DNA from: Megamerina dolium | Lineage: Eukaryota; Arthropoda; Insecta; Diptera; Megamerinidae | Direction: 5' to 3' | Assembly: GCA_963854835.1 (NCBI GenBank) | Contig: OY978525.1 | Coordinates: 53,879,448 to 53,943,447, forward strand | Length of the DNA: 64,000 nt | Shown here: positions 44,870-55,655 of the stretch, piece after piece | How positions within the stretch are numbered: position 1 is the stretch's first letter | How the letters are laid out: the number at the start of each line of letters is the position of its first letter | Notes under the pieces: generated by a model | Databases searched by the model: none | Told to the model about the DNA's origin: nothing | What the model saw: only the letters and a program-made list of their open reading frames with translations | Translations under genes and position numbers: made by a program

Positions 44870-47514
44870 GTTGTCTCAAAATATGCCACTGGAACGCCAA
44901 CGGCTTAAGCCAGCACCGTTTGGAGCTAATTCAATTCCTTGAATCCAGCCAGATCGACATAATGATGATATCTGAGACCCATTTCACTGACAAAAATTGC
45001 TACCAAATACCATATTACAAACTGTACACTACAAATCATCCGCATGGTAAGGCACGCGGTGGAACTGCCATATTGATAAAAAGCAGAATAAAACATCATG
45101 TTCTCGAAGATTTCAGTAGCGTCTACTTGCAAGCAACATCTATATGTCTGGAAGAATACATCTCTAAGCTAGTAATATCTGCGATATACTGTCCCCCAAG
45201 ATACAGTATTACCGAACAGCAATATAAAGAATTTTTCTCAACTCTTGGTAGCAAATTCTTGGTTGCTGGCGATTTCAACGCCAAACACACTCACTGGGGC
45301 TCCCGCTTAATAACTCCAAAAGGCAGAAGATTATGTTCAATCATCACTAACCACGGCTACGATGTTATTTCAAATGGTCAACCGACATATTGGCCGACGG
45401 ACAAGAGGAAAATACCCGATCTCATAGACTTTGGAGTCGCCAAAGGTTTGCAGATGGAAAATATCTCCACAGAGTGTAATTATGATCTATCATCTGACCA
45501 CTCACCCACGGTAATATCTATAAAATCACCAAGCCCCCAAGGCAATTGCGTTAGAAAGAAAATAGACTGGTTAAAATTCAAGAAATATATAAATTCCCAT
45601 CTTCCTCTGAGTACTGTATTAAGAAATGGACACGATGTAGACTCAGCACTCGAAAAATTCAACCAGCTACTCTCATTAGCTCTCAGCTCAGCCACCTGCA
45701 CAAAGGTATGCAAGCAATCAAAATATAGCCAATACACACCAGCAGACATTGAATTGCTAGTAAGACAGAAAAGAAGACTCCGAAGACAATGGCAAGAATT
45801 CAGATCACCGAATCTGAAAACACAGCTACAGCACTGCACTCGAAAGTTAAAGCAAGCCTTGAAAAATAAAAACAACAAAGAGTTAGAAGAGCACATAGCG
45901 AAATTAACACCTGGTGAAGCGTCAGACTACTCTTTGTGGAAATCAGCAAAAAGCTCAAATCGGCCAATTCTCACTGATTCCCCCATCCGTTTGAGTGACG
46001 GAAATTGGGCTAGAAGCAACTGTGAGAAGGGTTTGGCTTTTGCAGACCACCTAAAAAGTGTGTTTACAACCAATCCACCCTCTTCACAGTCCTCATTACC
46101 AAAACTAACTTCTCAACCTTGCTCAATAACGCTAAAAATTAAAAAAAAGGACATATTCAAAGCAATTTATAAAGATTTAAATCCAAAAAAATCACCTGGT
46201 CCAGATAAAATTACTGGTAAAATGATAAAAGAGCTACCTCCGGCTTCAGTAATTCATCTCATACACATTTTCAATGCTATCCTTCGTATTAAACACTATC
46301 CCAAATGCTGGAAAACTTCAAAAATTATTATGATAGCAAAACCAGGAAAAGACCCTACAAAAGTTGCATCGTACAGACCTATCAGCCTCCTGCCTCTACT
46401 CTCTAAAGTATTCGAAAAGCTGCTTGTCATGAATATAACTCCATTTATTAATCTCAACCAACTCATTCCTCAACATCAGTTTGGATTTAGAAAACAGCAC
46501 GGCACAATAGAACAAGTTCACCGCATTGTAACTCTGATAAGGAACACTTTTGAAGAAAAAATGTATTGCTCAGCTGTCTTTCTTGATATCACTCAAGCTT
46601 TCGATAAAGTATGGCATGATGGCCTTATTTACAAACTCAAACTATTACTGCCTGCAAATATCTCCTCATTGCTCAGTAGCTACCTCACGAAAAGACAATT
46701 TCTCGTACATCACAAGGATTACACAACAAATCCATTGGATATTCACGCTGGCGTTCCTCAAGGAAGCGTTTTGGGTCCCTTACTGTATCTCTTATACACT
46801 TCAGATATGCCCAACAATAACTATACATTCATATCGACCTTTGCTGATGATACGGCAATATTGTGCTCTCGCTCTAACCCCATAGAAGCTACTAAACTCC
46901 TGCAGACTCATGTCGATTCTCTCGAAATCTGGCTAGCAAAATGGCGTATAAAAGTCAATGAATCAAAGAGCGTACATGTAACCTTCACGCTAAGGCTAGA
47001 TACATGTCCCCCACTTAAAATTAATGACCAATCAGTTCCACAATGTTCCTCAACAAAGTATTTGGGTATTCACCTCGACAGAAGGCTGACATGGAAAAAT
47101 CACATAGAGGCAAAGAAAACTCAGATCAAGCTTAAAATGAATCAGTTATGGTGGCTGTTACACAAAAGATCAAAGTTGAATCTTGAATACAAAGTGCTAT
47201 TATATAAAGCAATCCTGAAACCAATCTGGACTTATGGTATTCAGTTTTGGGGCACCGCATCTCCCTCTAATATCGAAAAATTGCAGCGAATACAATCCAA
47301 GTGTCTGCGAATTATTGTAAACGCGCCTTGGTATATGAGGAACGTTAACATCCATCGAGATTTAAATGTATCCACAATTTCTGAGGAAGTTGCAATGTCC
47401 TGCAGAAGCTACATTCAAAAATTACACAATCATCCGAATCCCCTTGCTAGACAATTGTTGCTGAGCAAGGGGCATCGTCGATTAAAAAGAAAAGACACAC
47501 TGAATATGCTGTAA
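44866..47514 (+). CDS. jockey-type ORF2: endonuclease and reverse transcriptase
   Basis: Intact 882-residue protein, slightly shorter than Drosophila jockey ORF2 (about 916). The endonuclease has ICHWNANGLS at the start, SETHF near residue 40, AGDFNAKHTHWGS near residue 136 and SDHSPTVIS near residue 208. The RT has IMIAKPGKDPTKVASYRPIS near 46330, FLDITQAFDKVWHDG near 46582, AGVPQGSVLGPLLYLLY near 46750 and the catalytic FADDTAIL near 46840. The C-terminal domain ends LKRKDTLNML. There is no RNase H domain, as expected for jockey. It nicks target DNA and copies its RNA by target-primed reverse transcription. The ATG overlaps the ORF1 stop. Confidence 0.95.
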   Translation: MSCLKICHWNANGLSQHRLELIQFLESSQIDIMMISETHFTDKNCYQIPYYKLYTTNHPHGKARGGTAILIKSRIKHHVLEDFSSVYLQATSICLEEYISKLVISAIYCPPRYSITEQQYKEFFSTLGSKFLVAGDFNAKHTHWGSRLITPKGRRLCSIITNHGYDVISNGQPTYWPTDKRKIPDLIDFGVAKGLQMENISTECNYDLSSDHSPTVISIKSPSPQGNCVRKKIDWLKFKKYINSHLPLSTVLRNGHDVDSALEKFNQLLSLALSSATCTKVCKQSKYSQYTPADIELLVRQKRRLRRQWQEFRSPNLKTQLQHCTRKLKQALKNKNNKELEEHIAKLTPGEASDYSLWKSAKSSNRPILTDSPIRLSDGNWARSNCEKGLAFADHLKSVFTTNPPSSQSSLPKLTSQPCSITLKIKKKDIFKAIYKDLNPKKSPGPDKITGKMIKELPPASVIHLIHIFNAILRIKHYPKCWKTSKIIMIAKPGKDPTKVASYRPISLLPLLSKVFEKLLVMNITPFINLNQLIPQHQFGFRKQHGTIEQVHRIVTLIRNTFEEKMYCSAVFLDITQAFDKVWHDGLIYKLKLLLPANISSLLSSYLTKRQFLVHHKDYTTNPLDIHAGVPQGSVLGPLLYLLYTSDMPNNNYTFISTFADDTAILCSRSNPIEATKLLQTHVDSLEIWLAKWRIKVNESKSVHVTFTLRLDTCPPLKINDQSVPQCSSTKYLGIHLDRRLTWKNHIEAKKTQIKLKMNQLWWLLHKRSKLNLEYKVLLYKAILKPIWTYGIQFWGTASPSNIEKLQRIQSKCLRIIVNAPWYMRNVNIHRDLNVSTISEEVAMSCRSYIQKLHNHPNPLARQLLLSKGHRRLKRKDTLNML

Positions 47515-47654
47515 AATTGCTACATCTCGCGACTCACCAAATTGTGATGGAACGTAGGGGATATCACATAGTTTTATTTAGTTTGTAAGATTTGAATACT
47601 TATTGTTAGTTTCTTGTATTTAAGAAAGATTCAATAAAAAAAAAATAAGCTAAC

Positions 47655-47685
<31 letters not shown>

Positions 47686-47691
47686 GACGGA

Positions 47692-49822
47692 ATCTTTCGT
47701 GCCCTACTTCAGAAAAGTATAGAGCAGCTGTTAAGTCCATTGACGAGAATAGCTAGAAGCAGTATAGCGCTAGGTTACTTACCTAGGATATGGAGAAGGG
47801 CAAAGGTGGTATTTTTAACGAAGGTGGGTAAGAAGGATCCGCTTCACCCTAAATCTTTCAGGCCAATTTGCCTAACATCCTTTGTTCTAAAAACTTTGGA
47901 AAAAGTTGTGGATAACTACATCCGGACCACAGTTTTAGAGAGAAATCCGCTACACTCTTGTCAGCATGCTTATAGAGCAGGGCACTCCACCGAAACTGCT
48001 CTACATCAACTGACGAGCTTACTGCAGGACAGTCTAGAAAAGAAGGAAACTGCGATATGCGCCTTTCTAGACATAGAAGGTGCCTTCGACAATACTTCAC
48101 ATGATGCTATCAGTAGAGCTCTTACAAAAAGAGGAGTTAACAATACTCTAGCTTCTTGGATGAGTAATATGCTTCTTACCAGGAAGGTTGAAATACCAAG
48201 TGGTACAGGAAGTATAATTGCAAACACCACAAGGGGTTGCCCACAAGGAGGTGTGCTATCACCACTTATGTGGAGTATAGTAGTAGACGAGCTATTGGAA
48301 AAATTGGAAACCAGTGGTTTGTCATTTCAGGGCTATGCGGACGACATAGTCATCATCTGTAGAGGTATATTTGAGGACACTCTATGTGACAGAATACAGC
48401 TAGGACTCAAACTAACGAAGGGTTGGTGCGCCACGGTTGGGATGAACATCAATCCAGCAAAAACAACGATTGTACCATTCACACGGAAGTATAAACTTAC
48501 GAATCTTAAACCTATCCGTTTAGACGGTGTAGAGATAGAACTCCAGAAAGTAGTGAAATTCTTGGGTACCCACTTAGACCAGAAATTATTGTGGAAAACC
48601 CACATTGAGGAGATAATACAATGCATAATACAGTGCACGAAGCAGCAGACAGTAATCAACACTCTTAGCAAGCTACAAAGACTTGCATGTGTATGTATCA
48701 CGGGAGCCATGCGAACATGTCCAACGGCATCATTGAAGATACTCTTGGATTTTACTCCCCTCCATATTTACATCCAGTCCCAAGCGAGGAGGGCCTTTTT
48801 GAGGGTAGCTGGGAACAACGTCAGCACAGGCGTTTATCTCAACCGAAGGAAGATAGAACTTCTGGCTGAGCAACTTCCTAAAATCTCGATGTCAAGGGAC
48901 GTGATACTCCCAATGTTCAGCTTTAAGAAACATTTTAAAACTGAGCTTAGTAACAAAAACAATTGGCAAGGTATATCGAAAACATACAAGTTAAACCAGT
49001 ACATGATAACATGGTACACCGACGGTTCCCTCACCCATGACGGAGCTGGGGCAGGTGTATTCGGACCAGGGAAAAGATACTCTGAACCATTAGGTAAGAA
49101 CACCTCTATCTTTCAAGCGGAAGTCTACGCGATAGATAGATGTGCGCACTTTAATCTCGAACGGAATTACCGGAATCGCAGAATAGCAATACTGAGTGAC
49201 AGCCAGGCGGCTATCAAAGCATTCAAATCTCACCAGGTTACATCATATCTGGTGATGGAGTGCATTGAAATCTATGGGTTCCGGGGCACGTAGGGATCGA
49301 TGGAAACGAAACGGCAGATAAGCTTGCCAGGAAGGAAGTATCAACTCCATTTGTAGGGCCTGAACCATTCTGTGGATCGGGTAACATCTCCCGTATCATC
49401 TGGGAAGAAGAGAATAGACAAAGAAGCTTATACTTGGAAAACTTACATGAAATGCTACCTGAAACGCTACTAGGAATGTATGAGTCTAACGAAGAACAAC
49501 ATGCAAATCATTACGGGATTATTAACAGGGCACTGTAGGCTGAATTATCACCTAACAAAACTGGGAATTTTCTCTGATGCTCTCTGTAGGTTCTGCAGGG
49601 AAGAGGACGAGACCGCACAACACGTGATAGGAACTTGTCCTGCACTGATGCACAAGAGAAGGAAATACCTGGGAAATTTCATCATACCCGAGGATGAAAT
49701 TAGACTCTGTGAATTAGGACCAATACTAAAATTCATCGAGGGAACTGGGCTGAGAGACACACTCTATCACTGCGAAGGGGGCACAATAGATCTTATAGGT
49801 CGCAGTGCAACATCCCCACAAC
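47692..49822 (+). pseudogene. LOA/I-type ORF2, 3' part (RT, RNase H, C-terminus)
   Basis: Continues the interrupted RT in register. RT: SFRPICLTSFVLKTLEK near 47855, FLDIEGAFDNTSHDA near 48065, GCPQGGVLSPLMW near 48235 and YADDIVIIC near 48332. RNase H: WYTDGSLTHDGAGAG near 49012, FQAEVYAI and SDSQAAIKAF near 49196. A frameshift at about 49262-49273 comes before WVPGHVGIDGNETADKLA near 49275. The C-terminus carries TGHCRLNYHL and a CRFC...H...C finger near 49590, with the end near 49822. The RNase H and the frameshift mean this copy is not intact even without the insertion. Confidence 0.85.
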
Positions 49823-49852
49823 GATAATAATAATAATAATACATGTATAGAA

Positions 49853-50544
49853 AATGTAAATAATATACAATGTTTCATAATACTGTTTTTTAGTTTCAGT
49901 ATGGCGTTTTTCATTGGGATGGTCAACTACTACAAAAAATAACAGGAAAAGAAAAAGTTGATAGGTTATCTGTTTAAGTTAGTCATAGAAATGGTGAACA
50001 AATTCTTCTGTTTCGAGATTATTCTCTTCAACAGGAATATAAATGGCTCATGCTATCTATAATTGTTAATATGTTGGAATGTAGATAAAAATATAGTTGC
50101 TTGTTGTTTTGATACCATTGCGTCGAATTATGTGAAAACATTATTAGAACAAAAATAGGGCAAATCCATATTGTATTTACCATGTAGTCATCAAATTTAC
50201 GAACTTGTCCTACGTGGTGCATTTGAAAGTGAGTTTTCGGGTGTCTACGTTCCATTATATAAAAGTTTTGAACTGAATTAGAAAAAAAAAACAAAAACAA
50301 AAATGAATACAAAAGCTTGCTAGAAAATTGCAAATCGAAAGATATGTTAATCGATAGATGATTTAACAAATCATTGCAATTAACAATTAAAGAAACCAAT
50401 TTGCAGAGATGATTATCGAGAACTATTAGAATTGACTTTAATTAGTTTAGGAACATGTAAATGAGTAAGATTTCGTGATCCAAGTCCAATACATAGTCCA
50501 CGTTGGATGTCAAAAGCGCTTTAAAAAAATAAATAAATACTTAT
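49853..50544. other. non-coding, nothing recognised
   Basis: AT-rich spacer between the LOA/I-type LINE and the next SINE. No coding or repeat motif seen. Confidence 0.55.
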
Positions 50545-50780
50545 AAGCTCCGAAGATCTCTTTGGCTGAGATTCTCTTCCAGTACTGTTACTGTTATATT
50601 TTGGACAGTATTAAAAGGAACCTACTTATTTTAGCGCGATCCGAATGGCAGAACTCTTGCGACATAAGTTATTCTCAGCTTTTGTCACAAAGATCTTTAA
50701 GAAGCTTTTCAAAACAAATTATTACTGCCAGAAGAATTGCCAATTACTTGCCGACAGGTGGGCACCGTTTAAAAAAATAC
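50545..50780 (-). mobile_element. SINE copy, head truncated
   Basis: Minus-strand SINE body (GAGATTCTCTTCCAGTACTGTT...GAATTGCCAATTACTTGCCGACAGGTGGGCACCGTTT). The tRNA-like head on the right is missing, cut off where the 3' tail of RTE copy 2 begins. Confidence 0.7.
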
Positions 50781-53700
50781 CTTATTTACTTACTTTCTTA
50801 TGTGGCCATAACAACCGAATATCGATTTAGGCCGAAAATAACATGCTTCGCCAGCCATCTCTGTTCTTCGCTAGCTGGCGCCAGTTAGAAATTCCACGCG
50901 CCGTCAGGTTCTCCAGTACTTGGTCTTTCCACCGGAGGTTAGGTCTTCCTCTTCTGCATCGTCCTCCAGCGGGTTCCGAATATAACACCTTCTTAGCTGG
51001 AGCGTGTTCTTCCATTCGCTCGACATGACCTAGCCAGCGTAGCCGCTGGATTTTGATGCGCTTTACTATGTCAATATCGGCATACAGCTCGTACAGCTCA
51101 TGGTTGTACCTTATTCGGTACTCGCCTCCAACGCAAATAGGTCCAAAGAAATTGCATAGGACTTTTCTCTCGAAAACCCCAAGAATTCGCTCATCCGAGG
51201 TGGAAATTATCCAGGTTTCAGCGGCATATGTTAGGACAGGCATGATGAGAGACTTGTAGAGTGTAGTTTTCATTCTTCGAGAGAGGGCTCGACTTCTCAA
51301 TTGCTTACTTAGCCCAAAGTAGCACCTGTTTGCAAAATTTATCATTCGCGATATCTCAAAGCCAATACTGGTATTAATGCTGGTTACAAGATATCTAAAG
51401 TCGTTCAGTACTTCAAAAGCGTAATTACCAACAGTGACGTGCTGTCGAAGACGCCAGGACTCTTTGTTTGTTGACACTAGATACTTCGTCTTGCCCTCGT
51501 TCACCGTAAGACCCATCCGACGCGACTCTCTTTCCAACTCTGAAAATGCTGCACTGACTGCTCGCGTGTTCATGCCGATTATGTCAATATCGTCGGTATA
51601 CGCCAACAGCATGACACTTTTGTTGAAGATAGTGCCATTATGTCATAGATCAGCAGCTCGTATTATTTGCTCCATAATAAGATTGAAGAAGTCGCACGAT
51701 AACGAATCACCTTGTCTGAAACCCCGTTCGGTACTAAACGGTGCGGAGAGGTCCTTCCCAATTTTCACTGCACAACGAGAGTTATGCAGTGTCATTCTAC
51801 AAGGTCGAATGAGCTTTGCAGGAATACCGAACTCAGACATAATCAACAAATAGGTGGTGTGTGTCGATCTGTTTTTCTTGGGTCTTCTCCAGGATTTGGC
51901 GCAGTGTGAAAATCTGGTCGATGGTGGATTTACCAGGTCTGAAGCCACACTGATAAGGTCCAATCAGGTTGCTGAGCATAGGCTTCAACCTTTCACACAG
52001 TACGCTCGATAGAACCTTGTATGCGATGCTCAGGAGACTTATTCCACGGTAGTTGGCGCAAATTGTGGGGTCTCCTTTTTTATGTACAGGACAGACAACA
52101 CTGAGCCTCCAATCACCAGGCATGCTTTCATCCGACCATATTCTGCTTATGAGCTGGTGCATGCGGGTGAGCAGCTCATCGCCTCCGTTTTAAACAACTC
52201 GGCAGGCAGGCCATCAGCACCTGCAGCTTTGTTGTTCTTCAGCCTTAAAATGGCCGTTTCAACCTCGTCATAGTCGGGTGGTGGAATATCAACACCATCA
52301 TCTGTAATTGGGGTTATCGGGCAAACTCCTCCACTGGCAGAATTGTTCGTAGCATCGCCATTCAGTAACGTGGAGAAGTGTTCCCTTCATAGGCTCAGTA
52401 CACTCTGGACATCTGTAACCAGATTCCCATTTCCATCACGACAAGAAGAGGCTCCGGGATTTAAACCTCCACACAGGCGCTTGATCTTTTCAAAGAATTT
52501 TCGAGTCTCATTCTTGTCGGTACACATCTCTATCTCCTCACACTCGCGTCTTTCTTGTTCTCTTTTCTTGCGCCTTAAAAGACGTCTCTCTGCACTCCTT
52601 TTCTCTCTATGCCGCTCCTTAATAGCTCGAGTTGCGCCTGCACGCAGGGTTTTTCTGTAGGCGCCGTCTTTCTCTGCGGTAACGTCGCGACAGTCCTGAT
52701 CATACCACTCATTCCTCAGAGGCCGGTAGTAACCGATTACCTCCTCGGCAGCAGTAGTCATGGAGTGGGATATATGTGTCCACCGTGCGCACGTATCATC
52801 AAGTGGAGGAGTGTTCTGCATAAGCAAATCCGATAGTCGAGTGGAAAATGCATCTGCTGTCTCTGGTGATCGCAGCTTACTGACGCCGAGCTTTCTCTGT
52901 GTGGGACTTCTATTGTTATTTGCGACACATAAACGTGTCAAGTGTCAAACTATTTCACGTCCATCACACTGGAAGCATGCGTTCCGTCAATCACCACATG
53001 ATCAATTTGGTTTCTTGTTCTTTGATCTGGAGACAGCCATGTCGCTATGTGGATGTCGAGATGCTGGAATCTGGTACCAAAAATTACCATGTTTCGTCCT
53101 GCGGCGAAGTCGATCAGCATCATTCCGTTATCGGAGGTGTTCTGGTGGAGGCTGAATTTTCCGACAGTTGGACCAAAGGTACCAAAGGCGACCTTAATGC
53201 CCACCCTGGGATTAAAGTCGCCAAGCACGATTTTGATATCGTGGCGGAGGCAGCGGTCGTAAGTTTCTTCGAGGCGCTGAAAGAAGCTCTCCTTGGTCAC
53301 ATTGTCCTTCTCATCCGTCGGAGTGTGGGCACATATAAGGCTGATGTTAAAGAATTTTGCCTTGATGCGGATTGTGGCCAGCCGTTCGTTCACAGGCGTG
53401 AACTGTGAGACAAGATGTCGTAGTCTCTTGCTGACCAAAAATCCGCATCCTAATTCGTGTCTTTCAGCATGGAAACTGTAGTAAATATCACAGGATGCTC
53501 TTTTGGGGCAGCCCTGTCCCGTCCATCGCATTTTCTGGAGAGCGGTGATGTCAGCTCTGTATTTTTTGAGGACATCAACCAGCTGGATAGGGGCACCTTC
53601 CCTATAAAGGGACCGGACATTCCAGGTGCATATCCGTAAATCATGGTCCTTTTTTCGTTTGCGGGGGTCATGAACAAAAGCGGTAGTCCTTATCCGAGGC

Positions 53701-53819
53701 ATTGCTGTTTTTTTCATTGGGGGGATTTTTTATGTGGCTAGTCCCAAACCCAACGCACAACCTCTAACCGAGGAGATTTTCGACACTCACTTCAGCCGCC
53801 TACCAGCGGGTGCCAGGAG
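50781..53819 (-). mobile_element. RTE-like LINE, copy 2
   Basis: Second minus-strand copy, very similar to 25377-28481. Its 3' tail is TACTTACTTTCTTA-type simple repeat (50781-50802). It lacks about 55 bp near 51838 and about 50 bp near 52938 that copy 1 has. The similarity to copy 1 at the 5' side ends near 53819, but further 5' sequence with a tandem repeat follows at 53851-53966. Confidence 0.85.
50827..53717 (-). pseudogene. RTE-like endonuclease-reverse transcriptase, broken (copy 2)
   Basis: Open from MPRIRTT (initiator upstream at 53717) through the endonuclease (ICTWNVRSL; GDFNPRVG near 53225; RNQIDHVVIDG) to 52950, then 52941-52387, 52162-51833, 51963-51643 and 51612-50827. RT motifs are as in copy 1 (YADDIDII reads YTDDIDII here, near 51600). 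It ends with the same nonsense codon (…LSL then TGA at about 52387) as copy 1. The two deletions and several frameshifts disable it. Confidence 0.86.
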
Positions 53820-54853
53820 GACGTTACCCGGTGGTAGACACATGGAGGGCCCCCATTAATAATAATGAAGACGCCATCACATAGGAAGCAGAGTAAGCTA
53901 CATGACTACCCCTCATTAACAAATAAAGGTATCATCACATAGCGCTCAGATCAAACTACATGACAGCCAGTGAGTTGACTTGCGATGAGTTCAACAAGGA
54001 GTGCGCTAGCCCCACCCGGTTGAGGCAGTTAGACACGTTACCTTGTGAAAACACCACCAGACCACCCTTGTCGATATTAAATTAATGCTGTTAATGTAAT
54101 TAACAGATGAAAACATTGGATTACACAACTCGACCATTTTTTTCCTCTTTTGCGAGTACCGTTGACTAACCTTGAGTTGCTGGAAAACGATTTACTCATA
54201 TAAAAGGATTTCCTCATCATTTTAATTACTTCTTTCCGTCAATATGCGGCCTGTGTCGATTGAATCAAATTTGACTGAGTTATCTCCGATGAAATTCAAA
54301 AAAAGATGTCTTATATCTTTTTTGAAAATTTTTCGATTTCAATTATTCCATTGACATGAAAAAAAATTATTCCACATTTGCATTCGATGAATTTTGCAGT
54401 TTTGGATTGAACTAAAGAATCCCTCAACTGGAGTAGATGACAGTAATGGTGTGTTGTATTTTAAAAATAGTTTTTGTGTAAGAGGAAAGCTTTTAAGTGC
54501 TTCGCCGTTGATGTACCGTCACAATTCGCATTTCCTGCCTAACCTAATCAACCAATAGAAGTTATATTTCACGAGAAAAAAGCTCAATGGTTTCTAGCAA
54601 TGCAAACGAGTAAAATCATAAAAATGTTAAACATTTCCATTAGTTTATTTCGAAAATCGAATGAAAAGAAATTCCATTAAAAATATTATTTTGAGAATCA
54701 ATGCTTTGTAACTTTAATAAGAATTATATTTTTAAAATAAATGCATTAAACTTTTCATTTGCATTCAAAGTGAAAAACCAATTCATCATTTTCATCATTT
54801 TTTGAATTAGCATTAACGCTTTAATACAACATCGATGTATTGAAAAGTTAATA
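53820..54853. other. RTE 5' flank with a 58-bp tandem repeat, then non-coding
   Basis: Two direct copies of about 58 bp lie at 53851-53908 and 53909-53966 (CCCATTAA...CATCACATAG...CTACATGAC), possibly the RTE 5' UTR. From about 54070 to 54850 I see only AT-rich DNA. Confidence 0.5.
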
Positions 54854-55655
54854 TATGTTGTTGTTGTTGAAGTGGCTGCTTTCTTCATGAAAGACCTAAT
54901 TGGTGACTAGCACCGTTTTACTACCACGTATACTCGTTAAGTGCTTTATTTAAATGTTGTGTTTTGATATATTGGAGAGATTGGAACTTCTCATAGTTTC
55001 CAGGATCCTATCTCTTAAAGTGCTACAACCACTTTGTGAGTACAAGAATAACAAAATGGTGTTTATCTCAATATATGAGATTTCTGAGAGGCTTTCTGAC
55101 CTATTTTCATCCTGACAAAGAATTGAAGGGAATTCAGTCTCTCTGCATGTTTCCCTCCCTTCCAATGACCTGTCAGAACCGCAGTAATGCGTGTGATCTT
55201 TGGACGGGAACAATTTAGCAGTGGATTCGTCCTTTGAATTTTACACCTTGGCAATGTCTGTCTTGACACGATACAAGTTGTCAGCCGTTTCCATCTGTGT
55301 TCCGCAGTGGAACAATAAAGAGAAGATTTTTATCTTACTGAACGGAATAGCTACAGTTTCCTCCAGTGAAATATCCAATGCAGAACCTGCCCTAGCCAAT
55401 TCGTCTGCTCGTTGGTTCCCCTCAATGTGGAACCCGAACAAGAGTAACTTGGAGCCGTTGGTTGAGTTCTGCGAGGTGTTGTCTGCATTGTAAGACCAGT
55501 TTTGAAGATATTGTATCAGAATCTAGAGCTTTTATAGCAGCTTGACTGTCTGTAAAGATAGCTATCTTTGACTATGAGGCTATATTACTTGAACATGCCT
55601 CTTTTAAAGCCAGCATTTCTGCTTGAAACACGCTGGCCTCTTTAAAAAACATAGA
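54854..55655 (-). pseudogene. LINE 3' fragment (RNase H to tail), minus strand
   Basis: The minus strand carries FQAEMLALKEA and IFTDSQAAIKAL (RNase H, near 55620-55530), GNQRADELARAG (near 55410), and the C-terminal TAVLTGHWKGGKH near 55190, ending in a (CAA)n tail (54854-54868 reads TTGTTGTTGTTG on the plus strand). It is broken by stops. It is an RNase H-bearing LINE related to the plus-strand fragment next to it. Confidence 0.75.

Larger units (their letters stand above)
44131..47676 (+). mobile_element. recent jockey-type LINE, 5'-truncated
   Basis: 3,546 bp inserted in ORF2 of the LOA/I-type LINE, flanked by a perfect 15-bp duplication (44116-44130 and 47677-47691). It ends in AATAAA-type sequence near 47633 and 22 uninterrupted A residues (47655-47676). 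It starts inside ORF1, so the 5' end is truncated. ORF2 is intact. Pure tail, exact duplication and open frame indicate a young insertion. It lacks a complete ORF1 and the 5' promoter, so it is probably dead on arrival. Confidence 0.95.
41270..49840 (+). mobile_element. full-length LOA/I-type LINE, split by a jockey insertion
   Basis: Flanked by a 12-bp duplication, ACATGTATAGAA, at 41258-41269 and 49841-49852. The 3' end is (TAA)n (49824-49840). Subtracting the nested element and its duplicated bases, the LINE is about 5.0 kb: a 5' UTR of about 320 bp, ORF1, ORF2 with endonuclease, RT and RNase H, and a Cys/His C-terminus. RNase H plus a TAA-repeat tail points to the I or LOA group; the exact clade is unproven. 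An older relative lies at 16783-19905. Confidence 0.85.
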
